DNA from: Segnochrobactrum spirostomi
GTDB taxonomy: Bacteria > Pseudomonadota > Alphaproteobacteria > Rhizobiales > Segnochrobactraceae
Assembly (NCBI RefSeq): GCF_009600605.1
Contig: NZ_VWNA01000001.1
Span: 124,001-188,000, forward strand
Reading direction: 5' to 3'
Length of the DNA stretch: 64,000 nucleotides
This document shows positions 1 through 7,870 of the stretch, piece by piece (position 1 is the stretch's first letter; each line of letters begins with the position of its first letter). The notes beneath the pieces are model-generated. The model was not told the DNA's origin. It did no database searches and was given only the letters and a program-made list of their open reading frames with translations. A program made the position numbers and the translations under genes.

Positions 1-137
1 GCACCCCGGCGCTCCATGCCGAGGCGATCCGTTCGCTCCAGGCCGCCGTCCCCGAGGAGGTGAAGTCCTATTTCGCCTTCGAGGCCGACGGCACCTTCAC
101 CTTCGACACGATGACGCTCGAGGCGGTCGCCGTCTGA
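1..137 (+). CDS. 3' end of an unidentified gene (partial)
   Basis: An open frame enters from the left edge and ends at a TGA at 135-137. It gives about 44 C-terminal residues ending TFDTMTLEAVAV. The start lies outside the window. The piece is too short to identify a family; a methyltransferase-like or other small-molecule enzyme C-terminus is possible, but I cannot support it. It is convergent with mrp, whose stop is 33 bp away. Confidence 0.5.
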   Translation, partial: TPALHAEAIRSLQAAVPEEVKSYFAFEADGTFTFDTMTLEAVAV

Positions 138-169
138 CGGCGACCATCATACGCGCCGGCGTTCGCGTC

Positions 170-1354
170 TCACTCGATGACGATCGCCGGCGCCTTGCGG
201 CCGTGGCCGCGGGCATGCTCGACCTCGGCCCAGGCGGCGCGGGCGACGGCGCGGAACGCCGCAGCATGCGGACCGTCGGGCTCGGCGGCGACGATCGGCG
301 TTCCGGCGTCCGAGCGCTCGCGGATCGGCATCGCCAGCGGAATTTCGCCGAGGAAGGGCACGCCCAGCCGCGTCGCCTCGTCCCGCGCGCCGCCGTGGCC
401 GAAGATATCGGAGCGGCCGCCGCAGTGCGGGCAGATGAAGGTGCTCATGTTCTCGACGATGCCGAGCACCGGCACCTCGACCTTCTGGAACATCGCGAGG
501 CCCTTGCGGGCGTCGAGCAGCGCCAGATCCTGCGGCGTCGAGACAATCACCGCGCCGGTGATCGGGACCTGCTGGGCGAGGCTCAACTGCACGTCGCCGG
601 TGCCGGGCGGCATGTCGATGATCAGCACGTCCAGCGTGCCCCAGGCCACGTCGATCAGCATCTGGCGCAGCGCCGAGACCACCATCGGCCCGCGCCAGAT
701 CATCGGCGTGCCCTCCTCGATGAGGAAGCCGATCGACATGGCTTTGAGCCCGTGAGCGACGAGCGGCACCAGCGTGCGGCCGTTGACGACCTCCGGCCGG
801 CCGCTGAGACCGAGCAGCTTCGGCACCGAGGGACCGTAGATGTCCGCATCGAGGATGCCGACCCGCTTGCCCTCGGCCTGAAGCGCCAGCGCGAGGTTTA
901 CCGCGGTCGTCGACTTGCCGACGCCGCCCTTGCCCGAGGCGACGGCGATCAGCGCGCCGACGCCCGGCACGCCGGCCTTCGGCGCCGGACCGGCGGGCTG
1001 CTGCGCGCCACCCTGCGGACCATGGCTGTGGCCGGGGCCGTGGGCATGGGAATGGCCCGGCCCATGAGAGTGGGCGGCGGCGGGCCGCGGCGCGGCGCCC
1101 GGGCCGCGTTCGGCGGTCAGCGCCACCATGGCCCGCTCGACGCCGGGAATCGCCAGCACCGTCCGCTCGGCGGCGAGGCGCAGCGGCTCGAGATCGCGCG
1201 CGCGGTCGGCCGGAACGGTGATGGAAAAGGCGACCCGGCCATCGGAGACGAAGACGTCCGACACGAGCCCGAGCGAAATGAGGTCGCCGTGCCCGTCCGG
1301 GCCGGGGATCGTCTTCAGGCGGGCGATGACCGCCTCTTTGCTCACGTCAGCCAC
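170..1354 (-). CDS. mrp: Mrp/NBP35-type Fe-S cluster carrier P-loop ATPase
   Basis: Cytosolic ATPase that carries [4Fe-4S] clusters to target apoproteins. About 394 residues. An N-terminal MIP18/DUF59 domain (about residues 1-90) is followed by a histidine-rich linker of HSHGPGH-type repeats (about 105-130), then the ParA-like ATPase domain with the deviant Walker A GKGGVGKST. A C-terminal CPHC pair matches the cluster-bridging CxxC of the family. I chose the GTG at 1354 because GGAG lies just upstream and the product starts MADVSKEAVIARL, like other alphaproteobacterial Mrp proteins; GTG 1345 is an alternative. The His-rich linker is longer than in most relatives and could bind metal, which is inference. 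mobA is divergent, about 200 bp away. Confidence 0.93.
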   Translation of the reverse strand: MADVSKEAVIARLKTIPGPDGHGDLISLGLVSDVFVSDGRVAFSITVPADRARDLEPLRLAAERTVLAIPGVERAMVALTAERGPGAAPRPAAAHSHGPGHSHAHGPGHSHGPQGGAQQPAGPAPKAGVPGVGALIAVASGKGGVGKSTTAVNLALALQAEGKRVGILDADIYGPSVPKLLGLSGRPEVVNGRTLVPLVAHGLKAMSIGFLIEEGTPMIWRGPMVVSALRQMLIDVAWGTLDVLIIDMPPGTGDVQLSLAQQVPITGAVIVSTPQDLALLDARKGLAMFQKVEVPVLGIVENMSTFICPHCGGRSDIFGHGGARDEATRLGVPFLGEIPLAMPIRERSDAGTPIVAAEPDGPHAAAFRAVARAAWAEVEHARGHGRKAPAIVIE

Positions 1355-1552
1355 GTCACTCTCCAGGTTCAGCGGCGTCAACCTAGTGTGCCCGCGCCAT
1401 CTTTCAATCCGGGCGGTGTGGATTGCGCTCGCGGGATCGACAGCGACCGCGTAGTGGGCGACATATGCGCCTCCCCGCGGGCGTCCCGCGCCACCTCCAT
1501 CGAGCAACCCTGCGATGATCCCGGCCCCCTCACCCGATGAAGGACGCTGCCC

Positions 1553-2161
1553 GTGACGATCGCTGGGCTGGTGCTCGCGGGTGGGCTGTCGCGCCGCATG
1601 GGCCGCGACAAGGCGTCGATCGTGCTCGGCGGCGAAACGCTTGCGGCGCGCGGGCTGCGCCGACTGCGTCCCCAGGTCGATCTCCTCGCGCTCAACGCCA
1701 ACGGCCCGGAGGGCGCATTCGGAGAACTCGGCGTGCCGGTCCTCAAAGATCATCATGCCGGCTTCCAGGGCCCGCTCGCGGGCATCGCTGCGGGCCTCGC
1801 GTGGGCACGCACAGCCGGCGCTGCGCAGCTCGCCACCGTGCCGGTCGATTCGCCGTTCGTACCGGAGGACTTCGTGGCCCGCCTCACGGCCGCGGCGCCG
1901 GCGGACCGAATCGCGGTCGCCCGTACGGTGACGGGCCGGCACCCGGTCGCGGCCTTGATCCCGACCGCGCTCGCGGCAGATTTGGAACGCTGGCTCGCGG
2001 CGAATGAGACCCGCCGCGTCAATGCCTGGCTCGGCACGCATCCGATCGTGGAGGTCGATTTCCCGCCACTGGTGATCGAGGGGGAGGACATCGATCCGTT
2101 CATCAACCTGAACACACCCGCCGATCTCGCCGTGGCCGAGCGGCTCGCAGCGATCCGGTGA
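1553..2161 (+). CDS. mobA: Molybdenum cofactor guanylyltransferase MobA
   Basis: Transfers GMP from GTP to molybdopterin, making the guanine dinucleotide form of the cofactor used by DMSO-reductase-family enzymes. 202 residues, normal for MobA. The N-terminal nucleotide-binding signature LAGGLSRRMGRDKA (residues 7-20) is intact and a metal-binding VPVDSPF segment follows near 95. The start is the GTG at 1553; no ATG in this frame precedes the glycine-rich loop. It lies divergent from mrp, and a ModE-like regulator sits some 20 kb away, so molybdenum use is likely in this organism. Confidence 0.92.
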   Translation: MTIAGLVLAGGLSRRMGRDKASIVLGGETLAARGLRRLRPQVDLLALNANGPEGAFGELGVPVLKDHHAGFQGPLAGIAAGLAWARTAGAAQLATVPVDSPFVPEDFVARLTAAAPADRIAVARTVTGRHPVAALIPTALAADLERWLAANETRRVNAWLGTHPIVEVDFPPLVIEGEDIDPFINLNTPADLAVAERLAAIR

Positions 2162-2181
2162 TTCGGGAAATCCTCGTCAGA

Positions 2182-2670
2182 TCATTCGACTGAGCGGGAT
2201 TTCTCGAGCGGGATGTAACCGAGCGGCAGGGCCGTCGTGTACTTGATCTGCTCCATCGCGAAGGTGGTGCTGACGTCGGAAATCTCGATCTTCGAGATCA
2301 GCTTCTTATAGAACGTGTCATAGGCCGCGATGTCCGGCACCACCACCCGGAGGAGATAATCCACCGAGCCGGCCATGCGATAGAATTCAACGACTTCCGG
2401 GAATTCCTGAATGACTTGCGCGAAGCGTGCGAGCCAGTCCTGGGAGTGCTGGCTGGTGACGATCGCGACGAAGGCAGTGACAGGCGCGTTGACCTTCACC
2501 GGGTCGAGCAGCGCGACGCGCCCGGTGATGACCCGATCTTCCTCGAGCTTTTGGATGCGGCGCCAGCAGGGCGTGGTCGACAGTCCGACACGGCGGGCGA
2601 TCTCCGCCACGGGAACCGTGCTGTCCTCCTGGAGGATGGAGAGGATTTTGCGGTCGGTACGATCGATCAT
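2182..2670 (-). CDS. Lrp/AsnC-family transcriptional regulator
   Basis: 162 residues: an N-terminal winged helix (residues 3-60, with VAEIARRVGLSTTPCWRRIQKLEE as recognition region) and a C-terminal RAM/ligand-binding domain (about 65-150). Such proteins act as octameric amino-acid-responsive regulators and often control a neighbouring gene. Here the neighbours are mobA (convergent) and the UDG-like gene on the same strand, with no clear target. The 90 bp upstream of its start (2700-2760) is AT-rich compared with the rest of the window and probably holds its promoter. The specific effector cannot be read from the sequence. Confidence 0.9.
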   Translation of the reverse strand: MIDRTDRKILSILQEDSTVPVAEIARRVGLSTTPCWRRIQKLEEDRVITGRVALLDPVKVNAPVTAFVAIVTSQHSQDWLARFAQVIQEFPEVVEFYRMAGSVDYLLRVVVPDIAAYDTFYKKLISKIEISDVSTTFAMEQIKYTTALPLGYIPLEKSRSVE

Positions 2671-2779
2671 GGGGCGCCCGGAGAATGAATTTCTAATTTC
2701 ATAGCGAGATCACGTGAAAATAGGAAATACATAGATATAATAGACTATGCAAGGGGAATAAGGCTCCTCCCGCTCCGGC

Positions 2780-3379
2780 TTAAAATCCGGCGAGGAGACG
2801 CGCAACGGTTGCGCGCAGATCGGGCAAGAGCTCGGTTTCGAACCAGGGGTGCCGCTTCAGCCAGCCGCTGTTGCGCCAGGAGGGATGCGGCAGCGGGAAG
2901 ACCTGCGGTCGCCCCGGCCGCGCCAGGATCGCGCGCCAATCGGCGACCGTGCTCGTGACGTTGGTGGCGCTGCGGCCGATGTGGAAGCGCTGGGCGTAGC
3001 CGCCGACGGCGACGATCAATTCGAGCTGCGGCATGGCCGCGAAGACGCGCGCCTGCCAGAGCGGTGCGCATTCCGGCCGCGGCGGCAGATCGGACCCCGC
3101 CGCGTCGAGGCCGGGAAAGCAGAACCCCATCGGCACGATGGCGATGCGGCGGGTGTCGTAGAAGGTCTCCGAATCGACGCCGAGCCATGCCCGGAGCCGG
3201 TCGCCGGACGGATCGGTGAACGGCGTGCCGCTCGCATGGACGCGGGTGCCCGGCGCCTGACCCACGATGCAGATCCGCGCCGTCGTCGAAGGCCGCAGAA
3301 CCGGCCGCGGCTCATGCGGCAGCGGCGCTCCGCGCGGCGCGACGGCGCAGACGCGGCAGGCCGTGATATCCCGCACCAA
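2780..3379 (-). CDS. Uracil-DNA glycosylase superfamily protein (5' end uncertain, possible frameshift)
   Basis: Belongs to the uracil-DNA-glycosylase fold. The motif GQAPGTRVHASGTPF (about residues 39-53) and PHPSWRN near the C-terminus correspond to the two active-site loops. 199 residues from the GTG at 3379, with an early CRVC cysteine pair typical of this subgroup. The real start may be the ATG at 3450: reading MTTVFVSP from there joins the rest smoothly (LEVPAPAGDPDGALADLVRDI) if one base is missing from the G5 run at 3427-3431. Whether it excises uracil or has another substrate is not decided by the sequence. Confidence 0.8.
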   Translation of the reverse strand: MVRDITACRVCAVAPRGAPLPHEPRPVLRPSTTARICIVGQAPGTRVHASGTPFTDPSGDRLRAWLGVDSETFYDTRRIAIVPMGFCFPGLDAAGSDLPPRPECAPLWQARVFAAMPQLELIVAVGGYAQRFHIGRSATNVTSTVADWRAILARPGRPQVFPLPHPSWRNSGWLKRHPWFETELLPDLRATVARLLAGF

Positions 3380-3529
3380 GTCCGCCAGCGCGCCGTCGGG
3401 ATCGCCGGCCGGCGCGGGGACCTCGAGGGGGAGACGAAGACGGTGGTCATGCCAGCGATGTAGGCGTCGCCGCGCCGGTTGCCAGCGCAGCGACGCGGAA
3501 AGTCCGCAGCATGAGCGCGGGGATCAGCC

Positions 3530-4561
3530 TCAATGCACCCCGCGCTCGGACACGCCGGCGGAGGAGAACGTCGCCATGCCGGCATGGATGCGCACGGCCG
3601 ACTTCACGATGCCGGCGGCGAGGGCCGCGCCGGTCCCCTCCCCGAGCCTCAGCCCGAGATCGAGCAGCGGCTTCACCCCGAGCCGCTCCAGCACGCGGCG
3701 GTGGCCCGGCTCGACGGAGAGATGGCTGAACAGGCAATGGTCGATGGCGTGGGGATCGATGGCGTGCAGCGCCGCCGCCGCCGCGGTCGTCACGTAGCCG
3801 TCGACGATCACCGGAATGCGCTGATGGCGCGCGGCGAGGATGGCGCCCGCCATCGCCGCGATCTCGCGGCCGCCGACGTGGCGCAGCACCTCGAGGCCGT
3901 CGCGCTCGCCGTCGAGCCGGGCGACCGCCGCCTCGACGGCGGCCCGCTTGCGGGCGAGGCCCTCGTCGTCGACCCCGGTGCCGCGGCCGACCCAATCCTC
4001 GGCGCTGCCGCCATAGAGCGCATAATGGACGGCGGCGGCGACGGTCGTGTTGGCGATGCCCATCTCACCGAGGCAGAGGAGATCGATGCCCCCCGAGATC
4101 GCCTCCATGCCGAAGGCGACGGTGGCGACGAAGCCGGTGCGGTCGAAGGCGTCCGCCACCGTGATGTCCGGCGTCGGCACGTCGAGGGCGAGCTCGAACA
4201 CCTTGAGGCTGATGTCCTCGGCGATGCAGATCTGGTTGATCGCCGCCCCGCCCGCCGCGAAGTTCGCCACCATCTGCTTCGTCACCGAGGCCGGATAGGC
4301 CGAGACGCCCCGTTCGGCGACGCCGTGATTGGCGGCGAACACGGCGACGAGGGGATGGTGGATCGCCGGCGGGGTGCGGCCCTGCCAGGCCGCCAGCCAT
4401 TCGACGATCTCCTCGAGCCGGCCGAGGGAGCCCGCCGGCTTGGTGAGCTCGGCGTCGCGCGCCCGCGCCGCCGCGACCGCGCCGCGGTCCGGCCCCGGCG
4501 CCCCGCGGATCAAAGCGCGCAGGTCGTCGAGCGGATCGGCGGACGGGATCGGGTCGGACAT
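3530..4561 (-). CDS. cobT: Nicotinate-nucleotide:dimethylbenzimidazole phosphoribosyltransferase CobT
   Basis: Makes alpha-ribazole phosphate for the lower ligand of cobalamin. 343 residues, normal for the family. Substrate-loop segments KPAGSLGRLEE (about residue 40) and VFAANHGVAERGVS (about 74-87) are present. The C-terminal LGEGTGAALA holds the glutamate used as general base. The start at 4561 (MSDPIPSADP) was preferred over longer upstream readings because the family begins there. It is divergent from cobS, the next step of nucleotide-loop assembly; the 250-bp region between them presumably holds both promoters. Confidence 0.95.
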   Translation of the reverse strand: MSDPIPSADPLDDLRALIRGAPGPDRGAVAAARARDAELTKPAGSLGRLEEIVEWLAAWQGRTPPAIHHPLVAVFAANHGVAERGVSAYPASVTKQMVANFAAGGAAINQICIAEDISLKVFELALDVPTPDITVADAFDRTGFVATVAFGMEAISGGIDLLCLGEMGIANTTVAAAVHYALYGGSAEDWVGRGTGVDDEGLARKRAAVEAAVARLDGERDGLEVLRHVGGREIAAMAGAILAARHQRIPVIVDGYVTTAAAAALHAIDPHAIDHCLFSHLSVEPGHRRVLERLGVKPLLDLGLRLGEGTGAALAAGIVKSAVRIHAGMATFSSAGVSERGVH

Positions 4562-4811
4562 CGGAGAACCTCGGAGACAAAGGGGCGATGCGGGGCGCTC
4601 GGCGCCCCACCGCGGGGCGGCATCCATAGCCCGAAATCCGCAGGCGGGCCATGCCCGCGGCGCCCGCCGCCGGCCGGACTTGCGTGTCCGCCCCACCGAT
4701 AGCATTTGGCAGCGGAGGGCGGACCGGGCGATAAAGGCGGGGCGCTTCATAAAGGCGGGCGATCATCAGGCGGACGGGGTCTTGAGCGACAGCGATTCTC
4801 ATCCGACAGCG

Positions 4812-5600
4812 ATGGCGCGGCGGCGCATCGCCGAACTCGCGGGCGCGATGCGCTTCTTCTCGCGCCTGCCGGTGCCCCATATCGTCGCCGAGGACGATCC
4901 CGCCGCGCCGCCGTCGATGGCCCGCATGGCCTGGGCGGTGCCGGTCGCCGGCGCGCTCGTCGCGCTGCCGGGCGCCGTGGTGCTGTGGATCGGCCACGCC
5001 CTCGCCCTCCCCGGCCTGCTCGCCGGGGCGCTTGCCGTGCTCGCCCTCGTCGCGACCACCGGCGCGCTCCACGAGGACGGCCTCTCCGACACCCTCGACG
5101 GCTTCGGCGGCGGCCGCACGCGGGAACGCAAGCTCGAGATCATGCGCGACAGCCGCATCGGCGCCTATGGCGCGGCCGGGCTCGTGCTCTCGATCCTGAT
5201 CCGCACCATCTCGCTCGCCGCCTTGGTCGACGCCGCCGGGCCGTGGACGGCGATCGCGGGCCTGCTCGGCGGCCAATCGCTCTCCCGCCTCGCCGCGATC
5301 GGCGTGATGGCGTTGCTGCCGCCGGCCCGGCCGGGCGGCCTCTCCGCCAGCGCCGGCCGTCCCTCCGGCGGCGATTTCGCCAACGCCATCCTGGTCGCCG
5401 CCCTGATGGCGCTCCTCATCCTCGGCCCCGCCTTCGGGCTGCTGGCGCCGCTGATCGGCCTCGTCATCGCGGTCGCCGTCACCCTCGGTATCGCCGGCCT
5501 CGCCGAACGGGAGATCGGCGGACAGACCGGCGACGTCGCCGGCGCCACCCAGCAGGCGGCCGAGATCGCGCTCCTCGTCACCTTCGTGGCAGCGCGGTGA
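4812..5600 (+). CDS. cobS: Adenosylcobinamide-GDP ribazoletransferase CobS
   Basis: Integral membrane enzyme joining alpha-ribazole (or its phosphate) to adenosylcobinamide-GDP in the last stage of B12 synthesis. 262 residues from the ATG at 4812. The signature HEDGLSDTLDGFGGGRTRERK, about 80 residues in, binds metal and substrate, and RIGAYGAAGL follows; several hydrophobic helices fill the rest. A TTG at 4782 would add ten residues and cannot be excluded. The stop overlaps the GTG of the DUF1289 gene (GTGA), so the two genes are probably translationally coupled. Confidence 0.94.
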   Translation: MARRRIAELAGAMRFFSRLPVPHIVAEDDPAAPPSMARMAWAVPVAGALVALPGAVVLWIGHALALPGLLAGALAVLALVATTGALHEDGLSDTLDGFGGGRTRERKLEIMRDSRIGAYGAAGLVLSILIRTISLAALVDAAGPWTAIAGLLGGQSLSRLAAIGVMALLPPARPGGLSASAGRPSGGDFANAILVAALMALLILGPAFGLLAPLIGLVIAVAVTLGIAGLAEREIGGQTGDVAGATQQAAEIALLVTFVAAR

Positions 5601-5863
5601 ACCTGGGAATTTCGCATCGAATCATGGATCTAGCCGACGACCTTGCGATCCCTTCGAGCCCCTGCCGCCGGCTCTGCCGGCTCGACGAGGGCCGTGGCGT
5701 CTGCGTCGGCTGCGGCCGCACGCTCGCCGAGATCGCCGCTTGGGCACGCTTGAGCGAGCGGGAGCGGCGGACGATCATGGCGGGCCTTGCCGCCCGCCTT
5801 GCCGGGCCGTCCGACCGCGCCGCGGACGCGCCACCACCCCCGTCGCGGGAGCACGCCGCATGA
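5597..5863 (+). CDS. DUF1289 small cysteine-rich protein
   Basis: 88 residues from the GTG overlapping the cobS stop; an internal ATG at 5624 would give 79. The conserved core is SPCRRLCRLDEGRGVCVGCGRTLAEIAAW, four cysteines that look like a small metal-binding knuckle. Role unknown in the family. It overlaps cobS upstream and the protease gene downstream (ATGA at 5860), so all three are one transcriptional unit. Confidence 0.85.
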   Translation: MNLGISHRIMDLADDLAIPSSPCRRLCRLDEGRGVCVGCGRTLAEIAAWARLSERERRTIMAGLAARLAGPSDRAADAPPPPSREHAA

Positions 5864-6594
5864 AGGGCCGCGCGCCGTTCCGCTTGATCGTCGCCGCCAT
5901 CCTGGGCCTCATCTGCCTCGGCGCCGTCGTCGCTTTCTTCGTCGGCGGCGGCCCGCCCGCCGCGGACGGCGGGCTGCCGTTCGTCTCGATGGACCGGCGC
6001 TGGCCGAGCGCAGTCGCGCTGATCGCGCTCCTCGCCGTCTTCCTCGTCACGGCGATGGGACCGGGCCGCCGGCTCGGCCGCAGCCTGCGCGATCTCCTCA
6101 CTTGGGTCGCGATCGGCCTCTTCCTGGTGGTTCTCTACGGCTTCCGCTCCGAGCTCGGTTTCGTCGCCCAGCGCACCCTCGCGGTGCTGGTGCCGGGCAT
6201 GGCGGTGACCGATCCGATCTCGGGCAAAGTCTCGATCGCCCGCGGCGCCGGCGGTCATTTCGTCGCCGACGGTAGCGTCGACGGCACGCCGATCACCTTC
6301 GTCGTCGACACCGGCGCGAGCGCCGTCGTCCTCACCGCGCGCGACGCCGCCGCGGCCGGGCTCGACGTCGACGCCCTGCGCTACGACCAGCCGGTAATGA
6401 CGGCGAACGGCGAGGCCCGCGCGGCGGCGGTCGTCCTCGACACGGTCTCGATCGGGGGCATCACGGAGAAGGCGGTGCCGGCGCTCGTCGCCCGCGCCGG
6501 GGCGGTCGAGACGAGCCTGCTCGGCCTCACCTTCCTCAACCGGCTAGGCGGCTACGCCGTCTCCGGCGACGAACTCACCCTCACCCCGCGCTGA
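5860..6594 (+). CDS. Membrane-anchored retroviral-type aspartic protease (TIGR02281 family)
   Basis: 244 residues. Three hydrophobic segments in the first 110 residues anchor it in the membrane, followed by one aspartic-protease half with FVVDTGASAVVLTARDA (about 148-164). DTGAS is the active-site motif of clan AA proteases, which work as dimers when only one copy is present. Substrates in alphaproteobacteria are poorly known. Its last 51 bp overlap the end of convergent dusA. Confidence 0.85.
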   Translation: MKGRAPFRLIVAAILGLICLGAVVAFFVGGGPPAADGGLPFVSMDRRWPSAVALIALLAVFLVTAMGPGRRLGRSLRDLLTWVAIGLFLVVLYGFRSELGFVAQRTLAVLVPGMAVTDPISGKVSIARGAGGHFVADGSVDGTPITFVVDTGASAVVLTARDAAAAGLDVDALRYDQPVMTANGEARAAAVVLDTVSIGGITEKAVPALVARAGAVETSLLGLTFLNRLGGYAVSGDELTLTPR

Positions 6595-7554
6595 GAGGGC
6601 GGCGAGCGCGGCGCGGATCACCTCCGTGCCGGCCCCCGGCTTGTGGGATTCGACGGTGAGGATCTGCCGCCAGCGCCGCGCGCCGGGCCGGCCGGCGAAG
6701 AGGCCGAGGATGTGGCGCGTCATCGCCTGGAGCGGCACGCCCTCGCCGAGCCTCGCCTCGGCATAGGCGAGGAAGTCCTCCACCGCCGCGAAAACGTCGG
6801 TGTCCGCCTCGGCGCCGTAGAAGCGGCGGTCGACGGCGGCGAGCAGCCCCGGATTCTGATAGGCCGCGCGACCGAGCATCACGCCGTCGAGTTCGGCGGC
6901 GAGCGCCTCCGCCGTGTCGAGATCGGCGATGCCGCCGTTGATGCCGATGAAGAGATCGGGCCGCCGCGCCTTGAGCCGGCGCACCCGGTCATAATCGAGC
7001 GGCGGGATGGTGCGGTTCTCCTTGGGGCTCAGCCCCTTGAGCCAGGCTTTTCGAGCATGGACCCAGACCGCGTCGGTGCCGGCGGCCGCGACCGCCTCGA
7101 CGAGCGCATCGAGCGCCGCTTCCGGGTCCTGGTCGTCGATGCCGATCCGGCACTTGACGGTCACCGGCACCTCGACCGCCGCCTTCATCGCCGCGACGCA
7201 GTCGGCGACGAGGGCGGGCTCGGCCATCAGGCAGGCGCCGAAGCGGCCGTCCTGCACCCGGTCGGAGGGGCAGCCGCAATTGAGGTTGATCTCGTCGTAG
7301 CCCCAATCCGCCGCGATCCGCGCGGCCTCGGCCAGCGCCTTCGGCTCGCTGCCGCCGAGCTGCAGTGCGACCGGATGCTCGCTCTGCGAAAAGCCGAGCA
7401 GCCTCTCCCGCGGCCCATGAATGACCGCCTGGGCCGTGACCATCTCCGTATAGAGCAGCGCCCGACGCGTCAGCAGCCGGTGGAACACCCGGCAATGCCG
7501 GTCCGTCCACTCCATCATCGGCGCGACGGAAAATCGGTGCGCGGGGTAAGGCAT
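6544..7554 (-). CDS. dusA: tRNA-dihydrouridine(20/20a) synthase DusA
   Basis: FMN enzyme that reduces uridine 20/20a in the tRNA D-loop. 336 residues from the ATG at 7554 (MPYPAHRFSVAPMMEWTDRH). Motifs: VAPMMEWTD for FMN binding, NLNCGCPSDRVQDGRFGACLM with the catalytic cysteine near residue 95, and KCRIGID. The stop (TAG, 6546-6544) lies inside the end of the convergent protease gene. Its promoter must lie just downstream of the tracrRNA terminator at 7663, so the CRISPR locus was inserted or grew right at its 5' edge. Confidence 0.95.
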   Translation of the reverse strand: MPYPAHRFSVAPMMEWTDRHCRVFHRLLTRRALLYTEMVTAQAVIHGPRERLLGFSQSEHPVALQLGGSEPKALAEAARIAADWGYDEINLNCGCPSDRVQDGRFGACLMAEPALVADCVAAMKAAVEVPVTVKCRIGIDDQDPEAALDALVEAVAAAGTDAVWVHARKAWLKGLSPKENRTIPPLDYDRVRRLKARRPDLFIGINGGIADLDTAEALAAELDGVMLGRAAYQNPGLLAAVDRRFYGAEADTDVFAAVEDFLAYAEARLGEGVPLQAMTRHILGLFAGRPGARRWRQILTVESHKPGAGTEVIRAALAALSARGEGEFVAGDGVAA

Positions 7555-7662
7555 GGCCGCTGAAAGTCTCTCGGTGGGGGATCGCGGTGCGGCGACATCC
7601 CTTAGACGGCGCCACCGATGCTCGTCGAGGCGCCCCTTCAATCCATCCGGCAGAGCCGGAAC

Positions 7663-7688
7663 AAAAAAGGCGGCGCCGGAGCGCCGCC
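7663..7688 (-). terminator. Intrinsic terminator of tracrRNA
   Basis: On the minus strand GGCGGCGC, loop TCCG, GCGCCGCC, then TTTTTT (the plus strand shows AAAAAA at 7663-7668 and the stem arms at 7669-7676 and 7681-7688). Eight G-C pairs with a U tract is a textbook rho-independent signal. It also forms the 3' hairpin normal for tracrRNAs and shields dusA from tracrRNA transcription. Confidence 0.88.
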
Positions 7689-7740
7689 CTTATCTGGTGC
7701 GATCGAGCGCTTGTTAACCGCCGGACCACGATCTCTGTTC
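7663..7740 (-). ncRNA. tracrRNA of the type II-C CRISPR system
   Basis: Predicted from sequence, about 78 nt, minus strand. The plus strand at 7723-7737 reads GGACCACGATCTCTG, identical to the crRNA-sense repeat core, so the minus-strand RNA is a true anti-repeat. Pairing extends through 7718-7722 with one G.U wobble and through part of GTT at 7713-7715. The anti-repeat is followed by a short GCG-CGC hairpin region (7699-7711) and then an intrinsic terminator (7663-7688) with a six-U tract. A promoter sits immediately upstream (7746-7773), giving a start at about 7738-7740. In type II systems tracrRNA pairs with each crRNA repeat and is needed for Cas9 loading. Exact ends are inferred. Confidence 0.85.
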
Positions 7741-7745
7741 GAATA

Positions 7746-7773
7746 AAAATAAGCGAGGCGCCGCTGCCGTCAA
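7746..7773 (-). promoter_or_regulatory. Promoter of tracrRNA
   Basis: On the minus strand TTGACG (7773-7768), 16 nt, TATTTT (7751-7746). This is 5 of 6 and 4 of 6 matches to the sigma-70-type boxes, unusually good for this GC-rich window. It places the start six to eight bases downstream, at the first base of the anti-repeat. Confidence 0.7.
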
Positions 7774-7849
7774 GAGCGTCGTAGCCGAGCGCGATCGTCG
7801 ATACGCGGTGACGCCTAGGGCATTGCCCGAAACAGACGGGTCGCCCTAA

Positions 7850-7866
7850 CCTCCCATAAGGGGAGG
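7850..7866 (+). promoter_or_regulatory. Hairpin covering the cas9 ribosome-binding site
   Basis: CCTCCC (7850-7855), loop ATAAG, GGGAGG (7861-7866): a perfect six-pair hairpin whose right arm is the Shine-Dalgarno sequence of cas9. It could hold cas9 translation low. It lies 4 nt before the ATG at 7871 and 7 nt before the adjacent in-frame ATG at 7874; the latter spacing is more usual. Confidence 0.6.
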
Positions 7867-7870
7867 CTCC

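Noticed and set aside
4562-4811. Cobalamin riboswitch between cobT and cobS
   Set aside because: I looked for a B12-box-like segment and the GCCACTG element; neither is present, and the region is too short and too GC-simple.
7713-7760. tracrRNA on the plus strand (anti-repeat read with cas9)
   Set aside because: The plus strand here has the same sense as the crRNA repeat and could not pair with it; promoter and terminator are both on the minus strand.
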